Assembly: GCA_944390005.1 (NCBI GenBank)
Contig: CALXOJ010000013.1
Coordinates: 1 to 42,087, forward strand
DNA length: 42,087 bases
Direction of reading: 5' to 3'
Origin: an uncultured Spirochaetota bacterium
GTDB lineage: Bacteria; Spirochaetota; Spirochaetia; JAFGXN01
A program made the translations under genes and the position numbers. Positions within the stretch are counted from its first letter, which is position 1. Each line of letters starts with the position of its first letter. This document shows positions 22,448-31,591 of this stretch, piece after piece. The notes under the pieces are model-generated. The model was not told where the DNA came from. It searched no databases and worked only from the letters and a program-made list of their open reading frames with translations.

Positions 22448-24877
22448 ATGAAAAAATACCGTTTATTCACTTTAATTTTTACGTTGTTGACGGCAGTTGC
22501 CTGTCCGCCGCCGCCGCCTGTAGTTCCGGAAAATCCGACAGACACGGATGGGACGGAAATCGTTTACCGGTTTGAACCCAACGGCGGCAGCGGCAGTGCA
22601 TTTGACTACACCGTCCGTTTTGCCGAAGAGTTTACCTTTCCCGAGAATCCGTTTATAAAGGAAAACTATGCGTTTGTCGGCTGGTCGACGAACAAAAATG
22701 CTACGTCTTCTAATCAACTTTCTCAACCGGGAGAAAGGGAACTTGTTTCTTCCGGGAGTCCTTATACTTATTACGCAATCTGGGAGCGCGGCCGCATGAC
22801 GGTGACCTACAATCCGATGGTGGAAAACGGCAAAACGGTCACGGTTGACGCGCTGAACCAAGACGGTTATATTGTTCTGGCAGACGGCGATGCCCTTTTT
22901 GCTGTTAAAGAGAGCGGAAAATACTTTGCCGGCTGGCGGAAGACGGCCGATGAAAGCGGCGACATTCTCGGACCGGGAACAGCGATCAAAGTTGACGGTA
23001 CGCCGCTGACTTTCTACGCCGCTTATCTTTCTGCCAAACCGGAGACAAAAACCGTTTGGTTTCGAACTGATAGTACAAGCGGTTGGGTCGTTGATGCGGA
23101 GAGCTCGTCGTATACGATTAATGAACATACTCAATCAATCCTGCTGCCCGATGTGAAGGAAAGCTACCCTGGTGTTGATATTACCGCTGACTTTTTGGGA
23201 TGGGCTCTGACGGACAACGCGGCGGAGGCAGAGTATCTTCCGGGTGAAACAATTTCGAGCTCGGTATTGCTGAACGGCAGCTCCGGAAATATTGACATTT
23301 TCGTTTACGCCGTTCTCAAAGAAAGACAGCAGTCGACGGTGAAATTCGATCTGAATACGGAGGAAAACCCCGGCGCGGAGTGGAATCCCAATTCGTCAGA
23401 CTACTATTCGAAGCCGTCATATTATTGGGGGGGTAATGAGCTGCCTCTTCCGTCTGACCGGGATACTGTTTCACACAATGAAGAGATTCGACTTTTCGGT
23501 TGGGAATGGAACGGAACCGTTTACAAATCCGGTGAAACGTTCACCGTACCGGCCGAGTCAGACATAACTTTTACCGCTGTATGGAAAACACCGGTTGCCG
23601 TCAAATGGAACCTCAACGGCGCCCGCATGAGCGATTATTACAAGATTATAGTTGCTGATGATCCCGATGTCGATGCCGACCGCAACGGTGTAGCCGATGA
23701 GCTGGAAAGCGCACTTCCGGGTGATGAAATCCTTTTCTCAGATGACATGCTTCGTCTAATGTGTACTAAACCGCCTTTAGAAGGAAAAGCGTGGGGGCTC
23801 GACGGCATTCAGATTAAAAAAACAAAGAGCGGACAGACGGTAAATGTCACCCGGACCGTTGATTCATATTATTATGATGAATACGATTTCGTTCTGCACT
23901 ATACGCAATACGCATTCGTCATGCCGGAGGAGGAGGTGGAGGTTTCTTTGATTTGGAAAGAAGTTCCGGCGGAATTGGATTTAAAAATTTTAGATTCTGA
24001 CTCATCTTCGCTAGTAATTGCCGATCCGGGAACTGTTTCACTGGATACGGAAAATTTTTCTGTAGTGAACAAAGCCGGAGAAAAACAGATTTTTTCAACA
24101 TATTTTGGCGAGTTGAGATACCTCGGTTTTGTTGATGCTCCTTTGGCTCCAGGAGAGTACCGCCTGCAGTTTGTTGTCGACGGCGCGGTGAAGAGCGAAA
24201 CTTCTTTTACCGTAAAGGGGGAAGAAACGCAGGCGCCGCTGGAATTTGCCTTCGGGGAAGCGGCGGTTACCGTTGAAGATAACCATTACGTTCTGACCGT
24301 TGCGTATACGCACAACCGGGGAAATTCTCTTAATTACGATTTTACCCTTTCCGTGAACGGAACTCCGGAGCAGGATAAGTATGCCTCCGTTGACACCGAA
24401 AAACAGACCGTCACGTTTGATTATCTTTACGGCGACGAATACAATCCCGACGATAAACTGACCGTCACCGCAACGGTTGAAGGACAAGAATTTTCGGTGA
24501 CGGCGACGGTTCCTGCCGACGATTTTTGCCTGTACCCGTCAAACAAAACGGCGCAAATTGCCCTGTTCCGGGAGAGTGAAAGTTCATCGGTCTCAGTTTC
24601 TGTTCCGATTGAGCGGAGTTTCGGTGCTTTTACCGATTTTGATGTGACAGTGACGAAAGAGGGTAATCAGGATTCCATTTATAACGGTACTGTGTATGGT
24701 TCCCGGAAGGAAGACGGCCTCTTTTTGCTGGAATTTAACATTAATAATGTGACGTCCGGTGATTACACACTTGAGATTGTGCCGAGCGGAAAGGCAAGTC
24801 CGAAGGTTGAGTGTACGATTACCGTGAATGAAATTCCTGTCGGAAAACGGATTTACCTCTCTCCGAAGAGAAAGTAA
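22448..24877 (+). CDS. InlB-type-repeat lipoprotein, 809 aa
   Basis: Signal peptide with Cys19 (T-A-V-A-C), then a Pro-rich stretch (C-P-P-P-P-P), so it is an anchored lipoprotein. The N-terminal half has repeated Listeria/Bacteroides (InlB B-repeat, Flg_new) units: F-E-P-N-G-G-x-G, F-V-G-W-S, Y-Y-A-I-W, F-A-G-W, F-Y-A-A-Y, F-L-G-W and F-T-A-V-W. These beta-grasp-like repeats are typical of surface proteins. The C-terminal half is beta-rich with Ig-like segments (L-T-V-A-Y-T, V-T-A-T-V-E-G), ending P-K-R-K. A run of seven G at 23427-23433 lies in the coding region. GGAG at 22437-22440 fixes the start at 22448. It stands alone between two hairpin repeats and has its own terminator. Confidence 0.88.
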   Translation: MKKYRLFTLIFTLLTAVACPPPPPVVPENPTDTDGTEIVYRFEPNGGSGSAFDYTVRFAEEFTFPENPFIKENYAFVGWSTNKNATSSNQLSQPGERELVSSGSPYTYYAIWERGRMTVTYNPMVENGKTVTVDALNQDGYIVLADGDALFAVKESGKYFAGWRKTADESGDILGPGTAIKVDGTPLTFYAAYLSAKPETKTVWFRTDSTSGWVVDAESSSYTINEHTQSILLPDVKESYPGVDITADFLGWALTDNAAEAEYLPGETISSSVLLNGSSGNIDIFVYAVLKERQQSTVKFDLNTEENPGAEWNPNSSDYYSKPSYYWGGNELPLPSDRDTVSHNEEIRLFGWEWNGTVYKSGETFTVPAESDITFTAVWKTPVAVKWNLNGARMSDYYKIIVADDPDVDADRNGVADELESALPGDEILFSDDMLRLMCTKPPLEGKAWGLDGIQIKKTKSGQTVNVTRTVDSYYYDEYDFVLHYTQYAFVMPEEEVEVSLIWKEVPAELDLKILDSDSSSLVIADPGTVSLDTENFSVVNKAGEKQIFSTYFGELRYLGFVDAPLAPGEYRLQFVVDGAVKSETSFTVKGEETQAPLEFAFGEAAVTVEDNHYVLTVAYTHNRGNSLNYDFTLSVNGTPEQDKYASVDTEKQTVTFDYLYGDEYNPDDKLTVTATVEGQEFSVTATVPADDFCLYPSNKTAQIALFRESESSSVSVSVPIERSFGAFTDFDVTVTKEGNQDSIYNGTVYGSRKEDGLFLLEFNINNVTSGDYTLEIVPSGKASPKVECTITVNEIPVGKRIYLSPKRK

Positions 24878-24887
24878 ACGGATCGAG

Positions 24888-24916
24888 CGGAGCGCTTCGG
24901 CGCTCCGTTTTTTTTT
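24888..24916 (+). terminator. Terminator of the InlB-repeat lipoprotein gene
   Basis: A perfect 8-bp stem CGGAGCGC / GCGCTCCG (24888-24907) with a TTCG tetraloop, followed by nine T. Confidence 0.95.
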
Positions 24917-25008
24917 AAATGAAACGGTTTGACCGCAGCCGTCCGCAAACAAACCGAAAGCGCGAGGGATTGGAGCGGAAATGAGCGGCAGACGGAAAAA
25001 AGGCGCAG

Positions 25009-25107
25009 GGCAAAGCGGAAGCTTTGCCTTTGTAAAGGCGGAGGGAAGCCGCGAATTGCAGCGGAAAGCCCGGCGCCCCGCAGGGGCGCGCGCCCAAAAA
25101 CAAATCG
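25009..25107 (+). repeat. Dispersed GC-rich hairpin repeat, copy A
   Basis: From 25032 on it matches the minus-strand copy at 42002-42087: GTAAAGGCG, then GCGAATTGCAGCGGAAAGCC (about 25050-25070), a variable hairpin (CGCCCC-GCA-GGGGCG here) and the end CGCGCCCAAAAA. Just before it is a further 8-bp hairpin GGCAAAGC-GGAA-GCTTTGCC (25009-25028). The part 24917-25008 has no recognisable gene. Confidence 0.75.
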
Positions 25108-25129
25108 GAAGCTTCTTTTTGACGGCGGA

Positions 25130-25158
25130 TTGACAAAAGCGGCGCTCAGGCGTATACT
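25130..25158 (+). promoter_or_regulatory. Riboflavin operon promoter
   Basis: Consensus TTGACA (25130-25135), 17-bp spacer, TATACT (25153-25158). Transcription should start near 25165, at the first bases of the FMN aptamer. Confidence 0.88.
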
Positions 25159-25163
25159 GAATT

Positions 25164-25274
25164 CGCTTCGGGGGTGGGTGAAATTCCCTGCCGGCGGTGA
25201 AAGTCCGCGAGTCCGGAATGGACAGATACGGTGCAATTCCGTGACCGACGGTAACAGTCCGGATGTGAGAAGCG
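25164..25274 (+). promoter_or_regulatory. FMN (RFN) riboswitch
   Basis: P1 arms CGCTTC (25164-25169) and GAAGCG (25269-25274) enclose the conserved RFN blocks: GGGTGAAATTCCC, GCCGGCGGTGA, AGTCCGCGAG, GTGCAATTCCGTGACCGACGG and AGTCCGGATG. It senses FMN and acts through the terminator at 25281-25306. Confidence 0.97.
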
Positions 25275-25280
25275 AGCAAG

Positions 25281-25306
25281 AGAACCCCGATGGGTTCTTT
25301 TTTTTT
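25281..25306 (+). terminator. Terminator of the FMN riboswitch
   Basis: AGAACCC (25281-25287), loop CGAT, GGGTTCT (25292-25298) and a T-run to 25306. The ribH AGGAGG (25307-25312) starts at the next base. Confidence 0.93.
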
Positions 25307-25316
25307 AGGAGGCAGT

Positions 25317-25778
25317 ATGGTTTACGAAGGCGGATACTCCGGAAAAGGGAAGCGGTTCGCGTTGGTTTGCGCCCGTTTCAACGAGTTGATTGTCAATAAG
25401 CTGTTGAGCGGCGCTCGAGATGCGTTGCTGCGCCACGAAACGGCGGAGGATGACATCGACGTGATTTGGGTTCCGGGGGCGTTTGAGATTCCCTTGGCGG
25501 CGTTAAAGGCTGCCGAGAGCGGGCGTTATCATGCGGTGATCACTTTGGGCGCTGTCATCCGCGGGGCGACGCCTCATTTTGATTATGTGTGTGCCGAAGC
25601 GGCAAAAGGAACGGCGGCGGTCGGTCTCAAATGCGGACTGCCGGTGATTTTTGGAGTTTTGACGACCAATTCGATTGCCGAGGCGGTCGAACGCGCCGGA
25701 ACAAAGTCGGGAAACAAAGGTTTCGATGCGGCGATGTCGGCGCTGGAAATGGCTAATTTGGCGGACGTTTTGAAATGA
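25317..25778 (+). CDS. ribH: 6,7-dimethyl-8-ribityllumazine synthase
   Basis: Penultimate riboflavin enzyme, usually a 60-mer shell. 153 aa. The start at 25317 follows AGGAGG at 25307-25312; an in-frame ATG at 25290 lies inside the terminator and is rejected. Landmarks: A-R-F-N-E-L-I near residue 20, [24 protein letters not shown] and F-G-V-L-T-T-N. The catalytic His is in the T-P-H-F-D motif. First gene behind the FMN riboswitch; the stop overlaps ribD (ATGA). Confidence 0.97.
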   Translation: MVYEGGYSGKGKRFALVCARFNELIVNKLLSGARDALLRHETAEDDIDVIWVPGAFEIPLAALKAAESGRYHAVITLGAVIRGATPHFDYVCAEAAKGTAAVGLKCGLPVIFGVLTTNSIAEAVERAGTKSGNKGFDAAMSALEMANLADVLK

Positions 25779-26896
25779 GCGCGGACGACGACCTTCGTTT
25801 CATGCGGAGAGCGTTGGAGCTGGCTGAACGGGGCGCCGGATTTGTCAATCCCAATCCGATGGTCGGGGCCGTTTTGGTGAAAAACGGAAAAGTGATTGCG
25901 GAAGGGTACCACGCCGCGTTCGGGGGCTTGCATGCCGAAGCGGCGGCGTTGAGGAAAGCGGGAGGATCCGCCCGCGGTGCCGATTTGTATGTAACGTTGG
26001 AACCGTGTGCGCATACGGGAAAAACGCCGCCGTGCGCCGATGCGTTGGTGGAGGCCGGCATTGCGCGGTGCGTTGCTGCCATGGAAGATCCGTTTCCGTC
26101 AGTTGCGGGACGCGGTTTTGAACGGCTGCGGCGGGCGGGAATTGCCGTTGAGTGCGGTTTGTGCGAATTGCAGGCGCGCGAACTCAATCAGCCGTTTTTG
26201 AAGCGGGCGCAAGGCGGCTCGCCGTATCTGTTTTTAAAGGCGGCGGTGACGCTGGACGGAAAGCTGGCTGCGCGCAGCGGTCACTCCCGCTGGATTTCCA
26301 ACGAAGCGGCGCGGCGGAGAGTCCATTTGCTGCGGGGGCGTTTTGCGGCGGTAGCTGTCGGTGCGGGAACCGCCGCTGCCGATGATCCCCGCCTAAACTG
26401 CCGCCTGAACGAAACGGCTCATCAACCGGCGCGGATTGTTGTTGACGGAGCGCTGTCGCTGCCATTGTCGCTGCGCTTTGTAACGCAGGCTTCGGACGGC
26501 CGTTCGTATCTGCTGACGACAAAAAAGGCGGCAGCTGCCTTCCCGGAAAAACGACGGCAGTTAACCGAAGCGGGCGTTACCGTTGCTGAGTTTGAATCCG
26601 CAGACGGACGTTTTCGACTGCCGCCGCAGGCGCTCTCCGACGCGGCGGCCGCTTGGGGTTTCGATTCGGTGATGGTCGAAGGCGGATGCGGACTGATCTC
26701 TTCGCTAGCGGCTGCCGATGCATTTGATGCCGGAGAGATTTTTGCGGCGCCGGTGATTTTAGGCGACAGCGAGGCGGTTCCGCTGATGGACGGTTTTTCT
26801 CCGTCGGTCATTGATGACGGTTGGCGCCTGCCGAATGCTGAGACGGCATTGTACGACGGTCAGGTTTCCTACCGCTTTCAAAAGAAGGTGTGGTGA
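25775..26896 (+). CDS. ribD: Bifunctional riboflavin deaminase/reductase RibD
   Basis: 373 aa. The N-terminal cytidine-deaminase-like domain has the zinc ligands in L-H-A-E-A-A (about residue 52) and [11 protein letters not shown] (about 77-87). It deaminates the pyrimidine intermediate. The C-terminal reductase domain (from about residue 145) has [11 protein letters not shown][11 protein letters not shown] and V-E-G-G. The start overlaps the ribH stop and the stop overlaps ribE (TGATG). Confidence 0.97.
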   Translation: MSADDDLRFMRRALELAERGAGFVNPNPMVGAVLVKNGKVIAEGYHAAFGGLHAEAAALRKAGGSARGADLYVTLEPCAHTGKTPPCADALVEAGIARCVAAMEDPFPSVAGRGFERLRRAGIAVECGLCELQARELNQPFLKRAQGGSPYLFLKAAVTLDGKLAARSGHSRWISNEAARRRVHLLRGRFAAVAVGAGTAAADDPRLNCRLNETAHQPARIVVDGALSLPLSLRFVTQASDGRSYLLTTKKAAAAFPEKRRQLTEAGVTVAEFESADGRFRLPPQALSDAAAAWGFDSVMVEGGCGLISSLAAADAFDAGEIFAAPVILGDSEAVPLMDGFSPSVIDDGWRLPNAETALYDGQVSYRFQKKVW

Positions 26897-27534
26897 TGTT
26901 TACGGGGTTGATTCAGGAAACGGGCACGGTGCGGTCGATTCTCCGCGAAAACGGCGGCTTTCGTTTGGAGATCGCCGCTTCCGTTGTCACAAAGGGAGCG
27001 GCTGTTGGCGACAGTATTGCGGTCAACGGAATTTGTCTGACGGTGACCGCGCTCGTTGATGGCGGATTTCGAGCGGATGCGATGAATGAAACTGTTCGGA
27101 TCGGAACCTTGAAAGATTGGCGCGCCGGCGACACTGTGAATTTAGAAAAGTCGCTGACGCTGCAAAGCCCGATCGGCGGACATTTGGTTTTGGGCGACGT
27201 TGAAGCGACGGCCTCCGTTCTTTCGGTTGAAGCGGACGGATTTGCCAAACGGATAACTTTTTCCGTTCCTGCCGCCGTCAGCCGATACATTGTCAAAAAA
27301 GGACGGATTGCCGTCGACGGCGCCAGTCTGACTGTCTGCGATGAAGCTCCGGGCCGCTTCTCCGTTTCGCTCATTCCGCACACATTGAAATCCATTCGGC
27401 TCGGCAGCCAAAAACCGGGCGACACAGTCAATATTGAAACCGACATCCTCGCCAAATATGCCGAAAAATTACTGAAACCCGACGCAAATGATGTCACAGA
27501 ATCGTTTTTGATTGAAAACGGATTCGGGAGTTAA
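26896..27534 (+). CDS. ribE: Riboflavin synthase alpha chain
   Basis: Dismutates two lumazines to riboflavin. 212 aa with two tandem beta-barrel halves, each with a characteristic opening: [12 protein letters not shown] in the first, and L-V-L-G-D-V-E-A-T-A-S-V in the second. G-D-S-I-A-V-N-G-I-C-L-T-V and I-A-V-D-G-A-S-L-T-V are the paired ligand-binding motifs. The ATG at 26896 is preferred over a GTG at 26890 because it gives the invariant M-F-T-G start and good spacing from AAGAAGG. ribBA begins 3 bp after the stop. Confidence 0.96.
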   Translation: MFTGLIQETGTVRSILRENGGFRLEIAASVVTKGAAVGDSIAVNGICLTVTALVDGGFRADAMNETVRIGTLKDWRAGDTVNLEKSLTLQSPIGGHLVLGDVEATASVLSVEADGFAKRITFSVPAAVSRYIVKKGRIAVDGASLTVCDEAPGRFSVSLIPHTLKSIRLGSQKPGDTVNIETDILAKYAEKLLKPDANDVTESFLIENGFGS

Positions 27535-27536
27535 AA

Positions 27537-28730
27537 ATGAACACGATAGAAGAACTGATGGACGATTTTCGGCTGGGAAAACCGGTCGTGATTGTTGACG
27601 ATGAAAATCGGGAAAACGAAGGTGATTTGATCGCTCCCGCCGAAAGCGTTGATTACGCAACTGTCAACATGATGGTGAGCGAGTGCCGCGGTTTGATGTG
27701 TGCTCCGATTTCCGAAGAGCGGGCGCGGGAACTCGAATTGGAACCGATGGAGAAACACAACAACGATCTATTCTCGACAGCTTTTACGGTTTCGGTCGAT
27801 GCTTTCGGCTGCACAACGACCGGCATCTCCGTTGCCGACCGCCTCAACACGCTGCGGTATTTGGCTGATCCAAAAAAAACGGCGGCCGATTTCCGCAAAC
27901 CGGGGCATCTGTTTCCGTTAATTGCCCGTCACGGAGGCGTTTTGGAGCGTCCCGGTCACACTGAAGCAGCTGTTGATTTGACGCGCTTATGCGGACTGCA
28001 GCCGGCGGCGGTGATTTGTGAAATTCTCAACGACGACGGAACCATGGCACGCCTGCCGCAGCTGAAAGTGTGGGCGGCTGCCCGACGCATCAAAATCGGC
28101 ACCATCGCCGATTTGATTGAATACCGTAAACGGACGGAAATCAGCGTCGCAGCGAAAGCGACCGCTTCAATTCCGACTGATTACGGCGAATTTTCCATGA
28201 CCGTTTATCAAACCGAATCGGATGATAAAGAACACTTTGCGTTAGTAAAAGGAGAAATCGGAAACGGTGAAAACATTTTGGTACGCATCCACTCCGAATG
28301 TTTGACCGGCGACTTGCTCGGTTCGAAACGGTGTGATTGCGGCGCTCAGCTTCACCGATCCATGGAAGCGATTGAAAAAGAAGGACGCGGTGTTATCGTT
28401 TATCTTCGACAGGAAGGGCGCGGAATCGGGCTGATCAATAAACTGAAAGCGTACTGCCTGCAGGATTCGGGACTTGATACCGTTGAAGCCAATCTCAAAC
28501 TCGGTTTTCTCGGCGACGAACGGGATTATACGACGGCACTGCAGATTCTCAAATCGCTTGGCATCCGCTCCGTTCGGCTGATAACCAACAATCCTGATAA
28601 AGTGAAAGCGCTTGACGAAGGCGGACTGACGGTAACGGAGACGATTCATCATCCCGCCGCTGTCACAAAAGAAAACCGCCGTTATTTGGAAACAAAAAAC
28701 CTTCGAATGGGGCATACACTGCCGCTTTGA
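27537..28730 (+). CDS. ribBA: DHBP synthase / GTP cyclohydrolase II fusion
   Basis: 397 aa. Residues 1-~200 are 3,4-dihydroxy-2-butanone-4-phosphate synthase, with D-D-E-N-R-E-N-E-G-D near residue 20 and H-x-G-x-x-x-R-P-G-H-T-E-A near 140. Residues ~205-397 are GTP cyclohydrolase II with the zinc ligands in C-L-T-G-D-L-L-G-S-K-R-C-D-C-G and the R-Q-E-G-R-G-I-G-L motif. The two activities start the two branches of riboflavin synthesis. Last rib gene of the operon. Confidence 0.97.
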   Translation: MNTIEELMDDFRLGKPVVIVDDENRENEGDLIAPAESVDYATVNMMVSECRGLMCAPISEERARELELEPMEKHNNDLFSTAFTVSVDAFGCTTTGISVADRLNTLRYLADPKKTAADFRKPGHLFPLIARHGGVLERPGHTEAAVDLTRLCGLQPAAVICEILNDDGTMARLPQLKVWAAARRIKIGTIADLIEYRKRTEISVAAKATASIPTDYGEFSMTVYQTESDDKEHFALVKGEIGNGENILVRIHSECLTGDLLGSKRCDCGAQLHRSMEAIEKEGRGVIVYLRQEGRGIGLINKLKAYCLQDSGLDTVEANLKLGFLGDERDYTTALQILKSLGIRSVRLITNNPDKVKALDEGGLTVTETIHHPAAVTKENRRYLETKNLRMGHTLPL

Positions 28731-28748
28731 CAGTGTGCGGAGACAGCC

Positions 28749-30443
28749 GTGTTTTTACCCGTCAGCAGAGAAGAGATCGAAGCTCTGGGGTGGGATCGCC
28801 CCGATGTGATTCTGGTCAGCGGCGATGCTTACATTGACACGCCTTTTTCCGGAACCGCCGTCATCGGTAAATATCTGATGAAACACGGCTTTCGCACCGC
28901 CGTTATCAGTCAACCCTCAATCGAAGACGGCCGCGACATCACCGCATTGGGCGAACCGCGGCTGTTTTGGGGCGTCAACGCCGGTTGCGTCGATTCCCTT
29001 GTAGCAAACTACACTGCTTTGGGAAAACCGCGCCGCCGCTGCGATTTTACCCCCGGAGGAATCAACAACCGCCGTCCCGATCGCGCCTGTATTGTCTACA
29101 CCGGGCTTATCCGCCGTTTTTTCAAAAACACAAAACCGATTGTCCTTGGCGGCGTTGAAGCAGGACTGCGCCGCGTTGCCCACTACGACTTCAAAACCGA
29201 TAAAATTCGCCGTCCGCTGCTTTTTGACGCAAAAGCCGACTACCTTGTTTACGGTATGGGCGAATACACCGTTTGCGAATTGGCGCGTTCTTTTCAGTCC
29301 GGACGCCCGGTTGACAATCTCGAAAGCCTTTGTTACATCGCCTCCGAACCGCCGCAAGACGCTCTCATTCTGCCGTCATACGAAGAATCGGCCGCCGACA
29401 AAAAAGCTTTTCATCGAATGTTTAAGATTTTTTCCGATAACAGCGAAGCGCCGACCGGCCGCCGTTTGGCTCAGAAAACCGGCGACCGTTGGCTCATTCA
29501 GAATCCGCCGCTTTTTTGGACAACCGAAATGCTTGATGAGGCGTGCGACCTTTCGTTTGAGAGGGCATCTCCTCCGAAAATCGAAGGGAAAGTTGCGGCA
29601 TTGGATACCGTCCGTTTTTCAATGATGAGCCATCGCGGCTGTTTCGGAGGCTGCTCATTTTGCGCCATTTCCGTTCATCAGGGCCGCCGCGTCGTTTCCC
29701 GTTCTCTCCCGTCGATTGAAAAAGAGGCGGAAGAAATCATTCGGTCAGAGAGATTTTCCGGCATCATCACCGACGTCGGCGGTCCGACCGCTAATATGTA
29801 CGGCATGACGTGTGCGAAAGCCGAAAAACGCGGCGCCTGCGTCCATAAAAGGTGTTTGTACCCGAAACCGTGTCCGTCGCTTCAAATCGATCATCGGCCT
29901 CTGCTGACGTTATTAGAAACGCTTCGCCGCAAAAAAGGCGTGCGCAAAGTTTTCGCCGCTTCCGGCATTCGTCCCGACTTGGCGGCGGCCGACAGCCGTT
30001 GGGGCGCCGCTTACATAGATCTCCTCGCCGAGCACCACGTCTCCGGTCAGCTGAAAACCGCTCCCGAAAGCGGCAGCAGCCGCGTTCTGGCACAAATGAA
30101 AAAACCTCCGACAGACTCTTTCCTCCGCTTTGCCAAGCTCTACGACGACGCTTGCCGTCGTCTCGGAAAAAAACAGTACATGACCTGTTATTTTATGGCA
30201 GCTCATCCCGGCGAAACCGAAAAAGAGGCCGAAGTCACCCGCGCTTTCATCAAAAAAAATCTGAAATTTTCCCCCGAACAGGTACAGATTTTCACTCCAA
30301 CACCCTCTACTTGGGCGACCTGCGCCTACCATACCGAAATTGACGAAGAAGGATTTCCTGTTTTTTCCGAAAAACGTCTCCGTTTTAAAGAACGGCTGAA
30401 AGAAATCATCATGATCAGCCGGCAAAAGCACGGCAAAAAATAA
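28749..30443 (+). CDS. ygiQ: YgiQ-family (UPF0313) radical SAM protein, 564 aa
   Basis: The GTG start at 28749 has GGAG at 28739-28742. The radical SAM cysteines are C298-x3-C302-x2-C305 in R-G-C-F-G-G-C-S-F-C. Other family motifs: D-V-I-L-V-S-G-D-A-Y-I-D near the start, G-G-V-E-A-G-L-R-R, T-D-V-G-G-P-T-A-N-M-Y-G, and K-T-A-P-E-S-G in the barrel. The reaction is not established for the family. It lies 18 bp after ribBA on the same strand and may be co-transcribed, though no functional link is known. The last ~30 residues are a basic tail, shorter than in some family members. Confidence 0.93.
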   Translation: MFLPVSREEIEALGWDRPDVILVSGDAYIDTPFSGTAVIGKYLMKHGFRTAVISQPSIEDGRDITALGEPRLFWGVNAGCVDSLVANYTALGKPRRRCDFTPGGINNRRPDRACIVYTGLIRRFFKNTKPIVLGGVEAGLRRVAHYDFKTDKIRRPLLFDAKADYLVYGMGEYTVCELARSFQSGRPVDNLESLCYIASEPPQDALILPSYEESAADKKAFHRMFKIFSDNSEAPTGRRLAQKTGDRWLIQNPPLFWTTEMLDEACDLSFERASPPKIEGKVAALDTVRFSMMSHRGCFGGCSFCAISVHQGRRVVSRSLPSIEKEAEEIIRSERFSGIITDVGGPTANMYGMTCAKAEKRGACVHKRCLYPKPCPSLQIDHRPLLTLLETLRRKKGVRKVFAASGIRPDLAAADSRWGAAYIDLLAEHHVSGQLKTAPESGSSRVLAQMKKPPTDSFLRFAKLYDDACRRLGKKQYMTCYFMAAHPGETEKEAEVTRAFIKKNLKFSPEQVQIFTPTPSTWATCAYHTEIDEEGFPVFSEKRLRFKERLKEIIMISRQKHGKK

Positions 30444-30471
30444 AATTGAAACTGCTTTCCGAAAATTTCTC

Positions 30472-30519
30472 TTGACACAAAACAGTTTGTTTTGTATATT
30501 TTAATTAGTTAAAACTAAT
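30472..30519 (+). promoter_or_regulatory. DUF3793-flavodoxin promoter with two palindromes
   Basis: TTGACA (30472-30477), 17-bp spacer, TATATT (30495-30500). An inverted repeat ACAAAAC-N5-GTTTTGT (30477-30495) fills the whole spacer, and a second, ATTAGTT-AA-AACTAAT (30504-30519), spans the expected start site. Both are placed as repressor operators would be. Confidence 0.75.
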
Positions 30520-30560
30520 AAAAGAATGCAAGGCGAATTATTGGCGATTAAGGAAACGGA

Positions 30561-31133
30561 ATGGGTAAAAAATCGCAGCGGAATGCAAACTGCATCATCG
30601 AAAAAGCATTGATTGACTACTGTTCGCCGACATTGGCGTCATTAAAAACAGCCGCTCTATTTACATTGTTTACTCCTTCAAACGGAGGTTTACGCGATTG
30701 GGATCGCCGGCTCAAACCTTTCGGAATTCGGTTGTGTGTTTTGAAAAAAGCACCTTCTTTCATGTTGGTTTATGTCTTTCGTCCTGCCCGGCTGGCAGAA
30801 GATTTAAATTCCGCGGCAGCTTCGGCTCTCTTAAATCAATGCGGTTATCGCTCCCTCTATCCGAAAGATGCGATAAAAGAACTGAAACGGCGGCTGGCAG
30901 AAAATGAAGAGTTTCCCCATGAAATCGGACTTTTTCTAGGGTATCCGGTTGAAGACGTTGCCGGTTTTATGAAATACGGAGGTCTCGGCTATAAATACTC
31001 CGGCTGCTGGAAGGTTTACGGAGACAAAGCTCGCGCCGAGGCCGTTTTTGCCGGATACAGAAAGTGCCGTGAAGTTTACGGACGGCTTTGGCGGCAAGGT
31101 AAAAGCGTTTTACAGCTGACAGTCGCTGTTTAA
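30561..31133 (+). CDS. DUF3793 family protein, 190 aa
   Basis: Cytoplasmic, no signal or membrane helix. It matches DUF3793 by C-S-P-T-L-A-S-L-K-x-A-A-L-F near the N-terminus, L-V-Y-V-F-R in the middle, F-P-H-E-I-G-L-F-L-G-Y-P-V-E-D-V-A-G-F, then C-W-K-V-Y-G-D and a final Y-R-K-C-R-E-V-Y. Function unknown; these genes often lie next to flavodoxin in anaerobes, as here (17 bp upstream). AGGAAA precedes the ATG. Its promoter carries two operator-like palindromes, so it is probably regulated with the flavodoxin, possibly by metal or redox state. Confidence 0.9.
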   Translation: MGKKSQRNANCIIEKALIDYCSPTLASLKTAALFTLFTPSNGGLRDWDRRLKPFGIRLCVLKKAPSFMLVYVFRPARLAEDLNSAAASALLNQCGYRSLYPKDAIKELKRRLAENEEFPHEIGLFLGYPVEDVAGFMKYGGLGYKYSGCWKVYGDKARAEAVFAGYRKCREVYGRLWRQGKSVLQLTVAV

Positions 31134-31149
31134 CATACAGGAGGTTTTT

Positions 31150-31575
31150 ATGAAACAAGCTGCAGTAGTTTATTGGAGCGGAACGGGAAACACCGAAGCA
31201 ATGGCAAAAAAAATTGCGGAGGGAATCGAGTCAGCCGGCGCAAAAGCCGATGTCTTTAGCGCTTCCGATTTTTCTGCCGTAATGATGGACTCTTACGATG
31301 CAATTGCATTCGGTTGTCCTTCGATGGGAGCGGAGCAATTGGAGGAAAATGAATTTGAACCGATGTTTGAAAGCTGCAAATCAAAGCTGAACGGCAAACG
31401 GATTGTTCTCTTCGGTTCTTACGGTTGGGGCGACGGAGAGTGGATGCGGATATGGGAGGAGGAGTGCCGTGCCTGCGGAGCTCAGCTTGCTTGCGCCTGC
31501 GTTATTTGCAACGAAGCTCCCGACGAACAAGCCGAATGCGATTGTAAAGAAGCCGGTCGGCAGCTGGTTTCCTGA
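31150..31575 (+). CDS. Short-chain flavodoxin, 141 aa
   Basis: FMN-binding electron carrier. The phosphate-binding loop is W-S-G-T-G-N-T-E-A-M (residues ~9-18); the following loops include G-C-P-S-M-G-A-E and F-G-S-Y-G-W-G-D-G-E-W-M, where the Trp and adjacent aromatic residue flank the isoalloxazine ring. It has a Cys-rich C-terminal part (C-R-A-C-G-A, C-A-C-V-I-C, C-D-C), notable for a flavodoxin. GGAGG precedes the start. It is the second gene of the DUF3793 operon and is followed by a strong terminator. It could replace ferredoxin under iron shortage, which suits the operator-rich promoter, but that is inference. Confidence 0.94.
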   Translation: MKQAAVVYWSGTGNTEAMAKKIAEGIESAGAKADVFSASDFSAVMMDSYDAIAFGCPSMGAEQLEENEFEPMFESCKSKLNGKRIVLFGSYGWGDGEWMRIWEEECRACGAQLACACVICNEAPDEQAECDCKEAGRQLVS

Positions 31576-31591
31576 ATCCGGAATTTTAGGA

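Noticed and set aside
25290-25316. ATG at 25290 as the start of ribH
   Set aside because: It lies in the riboswitch terminator loop; AGGAGG 25307-25312 points to 25317.
24929-25399. Long open frames through 24929-25399
   Set aside because: They run across the repeat, promoter, FMN aptamer and terminator; they are by-products of GC-rich DNA.
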